A stretch of DNA of 64,000 bases from Crocinitomicaceae bacterium (lineage in GTDB: Bacteria; Bacteroidota; Bacteroidia; Flavobacteriales_D; Crocinitomicaceae), in NCBI GenBank assembly GCA_023262855.1, contig JALQYQ010000017.1, forward strand, positions 37,485 to 101,484, in the 5' to 3' direction. Within the stretch, counting starts at the first letter, position 1, and each line of letters starts with the position of its first letter. The notes under the pieces are model-generated. The model did not search any database. It had not been told where the DNA came from and saw nothing but the letters and a program-made list of their open reading frames with translations. The translations under genes were made by a program, and so were the position numbers. Below, piece after piece: positions 58,882 to 64,000 of this stretch.

Positions 58882-60771
58882 TTATGAAGCTATTTCCATG
58901 TTATCATTTGCCTCTTTCTCCTCTTCCAGCTCTACGGCCAAATCTTTCTCAACGCGCAAATTTTCAATAATAAAATCTTGACGTTCTGGTGTATTTTTAC
59001 CCATGAAATACGACAATATCGAATCGATTGAAGCATCTTTTGAAAGTAAAACTGGCTCTAAGCGGATATCGCGTCCAATGAAGTGTTTAAACTCGTCTGG
59101 GGAAATCTCTCCCAAACCTTTGAATCGTGTTATTTCAGGATTTTTTCCTAATTCTTCAATCGCAGATCGACGTTCATCTTCCGAGTAACAATAAATTGTT
59201 TTCTTTTTATTTCGAACACGGAAAAGTGGTGTTTGCAAAACATACACGTGATTTCGTTTTACTAAATCTGGGAAGAATTGCAGGAAGAAGGTCAACAACA
59301 ACATACGAATGTGCATACCATCTACATCGGCATCGGTTGCAATTACGATGTTATTGAAACGCAAATTATCCATGTCTTCTTCGATGTCTAAGGCTGCTTG
59401 AAGCAAGTTAAACTCTTCATTTTCGTAAACGATTTTCTTTGTCAAACCATAACAATTCAACGGCTTACCGCGCAAAGAGAAAACTGCTTGCGTATTTACA
59501 TCTCTTGACTTCGTGATTGACCCACTCGCTGAATCTCCCTCGGTAATAAACAAGGTTGTTTCTTCACGGCGTTCATCCTTCAAATCAGTTAGATGCAAAC
59601 GACAATCACGCAATTTCTTGTTGTGTAAATTCGCTTTTTTAGCACGATCACGCGCAATTTTACGAATTCCAGATAATTCTTTACGCTCACGTTCCGACTG
59701 TTTGATTTTTCGTTCAATCAACTCAGCCACATCCGGATTGCGATGCAAGTAATTATCCAATTTATCTTTCAAGAAATCATTTACGAAAGCACGCATTGAT
59801 TTCCCACCTGGTTCAATTTCTTGAGACCCTAATTTTGTTTTTGTTTGTGACTCAAATACAGGTTCAATCACCTTCACTGCAATCGCCGCAACGATGGATT
59901 GACGAATATCTGATGCCTCATAGTTTTTGTTGTAGAAATCGCGAATTACTTTGGCAACTGATTCACGGAACGCACTTTGATGTGTCCCACCTTGAGTTGT
60001 ATGCTGCCCATTCACGAAAGAATAGTAATCTTCACCATACGTTTTTCCATGTGTGAAAGCTACTTCGATATCTTCGTCTTCAAGGTGAATAATTGGATAC
60101 AAGGGATCGCCATCCATGTTGTTTTCCAACAAATCTTTCAAACCATCTTTTGACTGGAACTTTTCACCATTAAAATACATCGCTAAACCACGATTCAAGT
60201 AACAATAGTTCCACATCATCTTCTCTAAATACGCTGTTTTAAAAGCATATTTTTTGAATATTGTATCATCTGGGATAAACTCAACATATGTTCCGTTTTG
60301 CTCATCCGTTTTTATAACTTTCGCATCTTCTACCAATTCTCCACGAACAAATGACGCTTGTTTCTTTTCACCATCGCGAACTGAATACACCATGAAATGC
60401 GAAGAAAGTGCGTTCACTGCTTTGGTACCAACACCATTCAATCCAACAGATTTCTTGAAAGCTTTAGAATCGTATTTACCACCCGTGTTAATTTGAGAAA
60501 CACAGTCAATCACTTTTCCTAATGGAATTCCACGACCATAATCACGCACCGTTACTTTTCCGTCCTTCACTTTGATATCGACACGTTTCCCATTTCCCAT
60601 GACAAACTCATCAATACAATTATCCACTACTTCTTTTACAAGAATGTAGATTCCATCATCCGCTGCGGCACCATCGCCGAGTTTCCCGATGTACATTCCC
60701 GGACGCAAGCGAATATGCTCTTTCCAGTCGAGGGAACGTATATTATCTTCCGTATATTGATTTTCAGCCAT
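58882..60771 (-). CDS. parE: DNA topoisomerase IV subunit B
   Basis: A 629-residue ATPase subunit of topoisomerase IV. The GHKL site is visible in [26 protein letters not shown] and [17 protein letters not shown]; the transducer carries [10 protein letters not shown]. The TOPRIM domain has [12 protein letters not shown] and [14 protein letters not shown], and the C-terminal part includes [13 protein letters not shown]. The length fits ParE and the shorter GyrB type without the proteobacterial insert. A TAAATTTG box lies 25 bases upstream, and parC follows after one base. Confidence 0.92.
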   Translation of the reverse strand: MAENQYTEDNIRSLDWKEHIRLRPGMYIGKLGDGAAADDGIYILVKEVVDNCIDEFVMGNGKRVDIKVKDGKVTVRDYGRGIPLGKVIDCVSQINTGGKYDSKAFKKSVGLNGVGTKAVNALSSHFMVYSVRDGEKKQASFVRGELVEDAKVIKTDEQNGTYVEFIPDDTIFKKYAFKTAYLEKMMWNYCYLNRGLAMYFNGEKFQSKDGLKDLLENNMDGDPLYPIIHLEDEDIEVAFTHGKTYGEDYYSFVNGQHTTQGGTHQSAFRESVAKVIRDFYNKNYEASDIRQSIVAAIAVKVIEPVFESQTKTKLGSQEIEPGGKSMRAFVNDFLKDKLDNYLHRNPDVAELIERKIKQSERERKELSGIRKIARDRAKKANLHNKKLRDCRLHLTDLKDERREETTLFITEGDSASGSITKSRDVNTQAVFSLRGKPLNCYGLTKKIVYENEEFNLLQAALDIEEDMDNLRFNNIVIATDADVDGMHIRMLLLTFFLQFFPDLVKRNHVYVLQTPLFRVRNKKKTIYCYSEDERRSAIEELGKNPEITRFKGLGEISPDEFKHFIGRDIRLEPVLLSKDASIDSILSYFMGKNTPERQDFIIENLRVEKDLAVELEEEKEANDNMEIAS

Positions 60772-60796
60772 TTACTAGACATTATTGCGTAACTAA

Positions 60797-60804
60797 CAAA
60801 TTTA
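60797..60804 (-). promoter_or_regulatory. Probable -7 box of parE-parC (TAAATTTG)
   Basis: The minus-strand sequence TAAATTTG fits TAnnTTTG, 25 bases before the parE ATG. Confidence 0.5.
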
Positions 60805-60930
60805 AGCAGAGAAACCCCATGTTTAACAGTAAGTTATCATGACTTTTGAACGTTTTAGTGTTAACTTCAACGAAGGAAATCAAGAGTAGAAAGTAGCAGA
60901 ATTTGCGAATTGAAAATAGAGGTGATTTAT

Positions 60931-61974
60931 CTAGCCGAATATTTTTCTTTTACCTAAACGAATAAAAGGCATTTCGAAAAAGCGATAAATAAACAAGGCT
61001 ACCAAAACACTTCCAAGAATCGTTGAAATCATTAATCCATAAGGATTTGTTAAATGACAATAATCATGCAAAAACTGCATTAACAATTGATGTAACAAAT
61101 AAACACCATAGGTTGCTATTCCAAATTGTTGAAGTGGATAAACGATCCATTTTGGCGGCTGATAGCTCAGTAGAAAAAATCCTAAAACAAGCAAAATACT
61201 TGCAAAACTAAAAACAAATCGATTAAAACCTTTTACAATATAGACTTGATTTCCTTCCACTGGATACAGCATAAAAATGAGTGTTGCAAGAATAATTGCA
61301 CTAAAACACCAAACGTTTGAAAGTTTTACATTTCGAAATTCATAATAGAGAAAAATACCAAATCCGAATAGGAAGAAATTATTGAAAGGCGCTACATAAT
61401 TGTACCAATTTGCTCCTAAAACAGTCACATCTCTTAAAACCAAGAAAGCGTAACGCAAACCAAAAAACAACAAATAAGCCATAATTAAGCGACCCAACCA
61501 TTTGTTGTATGAATAAGCAATTATGATAAATGGTGTGAAAACATAAAAGTACATTTCGACACCAACAGACCAACCACCTGGAATGATCGTCGTTTTATTC
61601 TCATCAAAACCAAAAAGAAAAAACAAATTATCGAACCATACCGACATTGATTCCATCCGATGATTCAACAACATGACAACAAAAAACGCCAACCAAAACA
61701 GTGGAAAAATGCGCATTATTCGTCGAAAGTAGAAGTATCCAACATCTTTAATCGTTTTGAAATAGGAATGATAGACCAATGCCATACTTAATCCAGACAA
61801 AACAAAGAAGATAGATACACCGTAAATTCCCATTCTGCCAACAAACGAACCTGAATCTAAGGCGTGAAAATTAAACACATACGTGTGATAAATCATAATT
61901 GACAAGGCTGTTAATCCTCTTAGCCAATCAAGTGATTCATTTCGATTTATTGTTGGGTTAAGTTGTGTACTCAA
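60931..61974 (-). CDS. Acyltransferase 3 family membrane protein (OafA/YrhL-like)
   Basis: A 347-residue polytopic protein of the acyltransferase 3 family, which O-acylates cell-surface sugars. The start of the domain is typical: RNESLDWLRGLTALSIMIYHTYVF with the conserved His, then GIYGVSIFFVLSGLSMALVYH, RRIMRIFPLFWLAFF and IPGGWSVGVEMYFYVFTPFI. About ten membrane helices follow. No ATG is available: the start is the TTG at 61974, with an in-frame TAA close upstream. It lies two bases after the rnz stop, in one operon with rnz and the STAS gene. Confidence 0.88.
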   Translation of the reverse strand: MSTQLNPTINRNESLDWLRGLTALSIMIYHTYVFNFHALDSGSFVGRMGIYGVSIFFVLSGLSMALVYHSYFKTIKDVGYFYFRRIMRIFPLFWLAFFVVMLLNHRMESMSVWFDNLFFLFGFDENKTTIIPGGWSVGVEMYFYVFTPFIIIAYSYNKWLGRLIMAYLLFFGLRYAFLVLRDVTVLGANWYNYVAPFNNFFLFGFGIFLYYEFRNVKLSNVWCFSAIILATLIFMLYPVEGNQVYIVKGFNRFVFSFASILLVLGFFLLSYQPPKWIVYPLQQFGIATYGVYLLHQLLMQFLHDYCHLTNPYGLMISTILGSVLVALFIYRFFEMPFIRLGKRKIFG

Positions 61975-61976
61975 TG

Positions 61977-62891
61977 TTATGCAATTTTATAGGTTTCACC
62001 GTCTTCAACGACAATCGTATTATGAAAAACAGTACAAGCTTCTGATAGATGAACATCTGTGTTTTCATAACGCGCACTAAAATGTCCAATCAATAATTTT
62101 TTAACGTGTGCTTTCGCAGCAATTCTAGCCGCTTGTTCAGCTGTAGAATGAAACGTTGCTTTGGCACGCTCACTGTCTTTTTGTGTAAATGTAGCTTCGT
62201 GGTACAAGACTGTCACATCTTGAATATGCGGAACAATGGTTTCCCAATAACAGGTATCAGAGCAATACGCATAGGAAAGACTCGGTTTTGGCGGATAAGT
62301 GTAATCTTCAAATTCAAACACATTTCCTAATTCATCAACAACATTCTCTCCTTTTTTTAAGCGAGGAAAATGCTCAATTTTCAATCCTGAACCTTTTATC
62401 GCCTCTGAAATTAACTGACGTTCCTTTTGTTTTTCTTTGATAACAAAACCATTCGTTGGAATGCGATGTTTCAATGGAAAGGTGTGAATTTCAATCATTC
62501 GATCTTCGAACAGCAACTTCACTTCTTTCCCATTCAAATGCACAAACCTTAGGTCGAAATCGAGGCGAGCACCACCTACTTCCAATTGACTTCGAACAAT
62601 GCCTTCCAATTCTTCAGGGCCATAAATGGTCAATCCTTTATCGCGCCCCATCAAATGCATGGTACTCAACAAACCAACTAAACCAAAGAAATGGTCGCCG
62701 TGTAAATGAGAAATTAAAATATGATTAATGCGTTGAAATTTAACGCCTAGTTTACGAATTTGCATTTGCGTTCCTTCACCACAATCGATTAAAATGTGAC
62801 GATCATTGCAAATTACATATTGAGAAGTTGGATTTCTTCGAGAGGTCGGAACAGCGGCCCCACTTCCTAAGATGGTTACTTCAAAACTCAC
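61977..62891 (-). CDS. rnz: Ribonuclease Z
   Basis: RNase Z trims the 3' ends of tRNA precursors in a zinc-dependent reaction. The 304-residue protein shows VTILGSGAAVPTSRRNPTSQ, the zinc motif ISHLHGDHFFGLVG, SYAYCSDTCYW, the second metal region VLYHEATFTQKDSERAKATFHSTAEQAA, and the closing KKLLIGHFSARYENTD. The start is GTG at 62891 (GTGAGT). It overlaps the STAS stop codon by three bases (GTGA), indicating translational coupling. Confidence 0.95.
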   Translation of the reverse strand: MSFEVTILGSGAAVPTSRRNPTSQYVICNDRHILIDCGEGTQMQIRKLGVKFQRINHILISHLHGDHFFGLVGLLSTMHLMGRDKGLTIYGPEELEGIVRSQLEVGGARLDFDLRFVHLNGKEVKLLFEDRMIEIHTFPLKHRIPTNGFVIKEKQKERQLISEAIKGSGLKIEHFPRLKKGENVVDELGNVFEFEDYTYPPKPSLSYAYCSDTCYWETIVPHIQDVTVLYHEATFTQKDSERAKATFHSTAEQAARIAAKAHVKKLLIGHFSARYENTDVHLSEACTVFHNTIVVEDGETYKIA

Positions 62892-63229
62892 TGATGGATA
62901 ACTTCAATCGCTTGTGCTTCGTTTTCTGTGATTGAAAGCACTTTGTCCAATTGAGCAATTTGAATCAATTTAGAAACATTGTCTTGGAGTCCACACAACA
63001 CAAAACGCCCATTCGTATCTTTACACAAACGGTTCGCCGTCAAAATAGAACTTAAACCAGAAGAGTCACAATATTTCGTTGCACTTAAATCAATCACAAT
63101 ATTGTTTACGCCGTTTTTATTCAAAAGCACCAATTCTGCTTTTAATTCAGAAGCATTTGAAGCATCTAGTTTTTCGACATTTGTCTTTACAACTGCTTCA
63201 TTCTTATTTTGCGTCGTTAGGAAGTTCAT
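62888..63229 (-). CDS. STAS-domain anti-sigma factor antagonist-like protein
   Basis: A single STAS domain of 113 residues, similar to SpoIIAA/RsbV proteins, which are switched by phosphorylation on Ser. The conserved site is present in KYCDSSGLSSILTANRLC, with the preceding strand NNIVIDLSA and the start VVKTNVEKLDASNASELKAEL. The partner kinase (RsbW/SpoIIAB type) is not in the window. The track start at 63256 overlaps a promoter box, so I take MNFLTTQNKNEA at 63229. It is the first gene of an operon with rnz and the acyltransferase. Confidence 0.88.
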   Translation of the reverse strand: MNFLTTQNKNEAVVKTNVEKLDASNASELKAELVLLNKNGVNNIVIDLSATKYCDSSGLSSILTANRLCKDTNGRFVLCGLQDNVSKLIQIAQLDKVLSITENEAQAIEVIHQ

Positions 63230-63244
63230 GTTGTTGTGTTTGTT

Positions 63245-63252
63245 CAAATGTA
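63245..63252 (-). promoter_or_regulatory. Probable -7 box of the STAS-rnz-acyltransferase operon (TACATTTG)
   Basis: The minus-strand sequence TACATTTG fits TAnnTTTG and lies 16 bases before the ATG at 63229, inside the longer ORF of the track. Confidence 0.5.
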
Positions 63253-63310
63253 ACATTTTTTTTTAATGAAACAGTTCGTTTAAAAACTTGTTTCGTTCTT
63301 TCCTTTGCTC

Positions 63311-64000
63311 TTATTGACGTTCGATTTTAGACGCCAACAAGTAAATTACAGCCATTCGAACTGCAACGCCATTTTCCACTTGTTGAAGAATGATGGATTG
63401 TTTTGAATCAGCCACATCGCTTGTAATTTCTACACCACGGTTGATTGGACCTGGATGCATCACGATGATTTCTTTTGGTAATGAGTCCAAAATTTCTTTT
63501 GTCAAACCAAATTGCATAGAATACTCGCGCAACGAAGGGAAATACTTGATATCTTGACGCTCCAATTGAATGCGCAACATGTTTGCAACATCACACCATT
63601 CAAGGGCTGCACGAAGATTATGTTCAACTTTCACTCCTAATTCATGAATGTACTTCGGAATCAAGGTTGTTGGTCCACAAACCATCACTTCAGCGCCTAA
63701 TTTTTGCAAGCAATAAATATTTGAAAGTGCTACACGCGAATGTAGAATGTCTCCAACAATCACTACTTTTTTTCCTTCCACAGAACCTAAACGTTCACGA
63801 ATAGAAAATGCATCTAACAAAGCTTGCGTTGGGTGTTCATGCGTTCCATCACCGGCATTTACCACTTTAGCACCAATACGCTCAGAAAGGAATTTTGCTG
63901 CTCCTGGATTTGGGTGGCGCATTACCACCATATCCACTTTCATGGATAGAATATTATTGACAGTATCAAGCAAGGTCTCGCCTTTTGAAACCGAAGAACC
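63311..64000 (-). CDS. pyrB: Aspartate carbamoyltransferase catalytic subunit, N-terminus cut by window edge
   Basis: PyrB condenses aspartate with carbamoyl phosphate, the first committed step of pyrimidine synthesis. The reading frame is open to base 64000, so the TTG start given by the track at 63973 is only an internal Leu. Visible motifs are SSVSKGETLLDTVNN, MVVMRHPNPGAAKFL, NAGDGTHEHPTQALLDAFSI, VVIVGDILHSRVALSN, and MHPGPINRGVEI near the C-terminus. About 80 N-terminal residues, including the carbamoyl phosphate STRT loop, should lie beyond the window. It is separate from the STAS operon by about 80 bases. Confidence 0.93.
   Translation of the reverse strand, partial: GSSVSKGETLLDTVNNILSMKVDMVVMRHPNPGAAKFLSERIGAKVVNAGDGTHEHPTQALLDAFSIRERLGSVEGKKVVIVGDILHSRVALSNIYCLQKLGAEVMVCGPTTLIPKYIHELGVKVEHNLRAALEWCDVANMLRIQLERQDIKYFPSLREYSMQFGLTKEILDSLPKEIIVMHPGPINRGVEITSDVADSKQSIILQQVENGVAVRMAVIYLLASKIERQ

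Noticed and set aside
63974-64000. TTG start of pyrB at 63973
   Set aside because: The frame stays open to the edge with family text (SSVSKGET) upstream, so the gene is simply cut off.

Overview
The window is an AT-rich chromosomal segment from a member of the Bacteroidota, most likely Flavobacteriales and close to the Fluviicola/Crocinitomicaceae group (inference). The evidence is: type IX secretion (T9SS) C-terminal tails, Bacteroidota families (DUF4293, DUF2200, MuiA-like DUF4139), ParC/ParE organised as in this phylum, many TAnnTTTG -7 promoter boxes, and little sign of Shine-Dalgarno sequences. I see no rRNA, tRNA, CRISPR array, transposase, integrase or prophage gene.

Layout. 1-645: N-terminal part of a secreted esterase, cut by the left edge. 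815-2260: DUF721 and recF on the minus strand. 2390-5031: TPR membrane protein, ribH and glmM, facing sanA. 5838-10374: a DUF4139 protein, a DUF2079 membrane protein and a long ispH. 10426-12668: a pseudo-receiver/class III cyclase/HD protein overlapping a PduO-type cobalamin adenosyltransferase. 12777-19016: DUF2795, ACP phosphodiesterase-like protein, alpha/beta hydrolase, MltF-like transglycosylase, miaA without a normal start codon, and a two-gene FtsX-type ABC transporter. 19104-35728: a cell-envelope and secretion block with a thioredoxin-fold protein, two T9SS substrates, an M1 peptidase joined to a probable outer-membrane barrel, a small barrel, a giant alpha-2-macroglobulin and another small barrel. 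36196-40364: small DUF proteins, a DUF1361 membrane protein, and two secreted proteins sharing an unusual C-terminal tail.

40773-54963: mostly minus strand, with a DEAD-box helicase, an ABC-F ATPase, DUF4293, aroC, a second phosphohexomutase, a V4R sensor joined to a degenerate histidine kinase, and ornithine aminotransferase, plus several small secreted unknowns. 55000-64000: porin, parC, parE, then an operon of STAS protein, rnz and acyltransferase, and finally the pyrB C-terminal part cut by the right edge.

How the genes fit together. Most are housekeeping: replication/repair and chromosome topology (recF, parC, parE), precursor synthesis (ribH, glmM, ispH, aroC, pyrB), RNA processing (miaA, rnz, DEAD helicase). 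The accessory flavour is in the envelope and secretome. The most unusual signals are (i) a window-wide class of degenerate tandem repeats of period 7 (also 6 and 8) in intergenic gaps, twice interrupted by a GC-rich hairpin; (ii) signalling proteins whose phosphorylation residues are missing; (iii) a tail shared by two neighbouring secreted proteins; and (iv) promoter boxes so close to start codons that the messages look leaderless.

The supplied ORF track accepts TTG and GTG starts. I moved several starts downstream where a promoter box or family N-terminus shows the longer start is wrong, and kept TTG/GTG where nothing else fits. All function calls come from motif recognition by eye; no database was searched.
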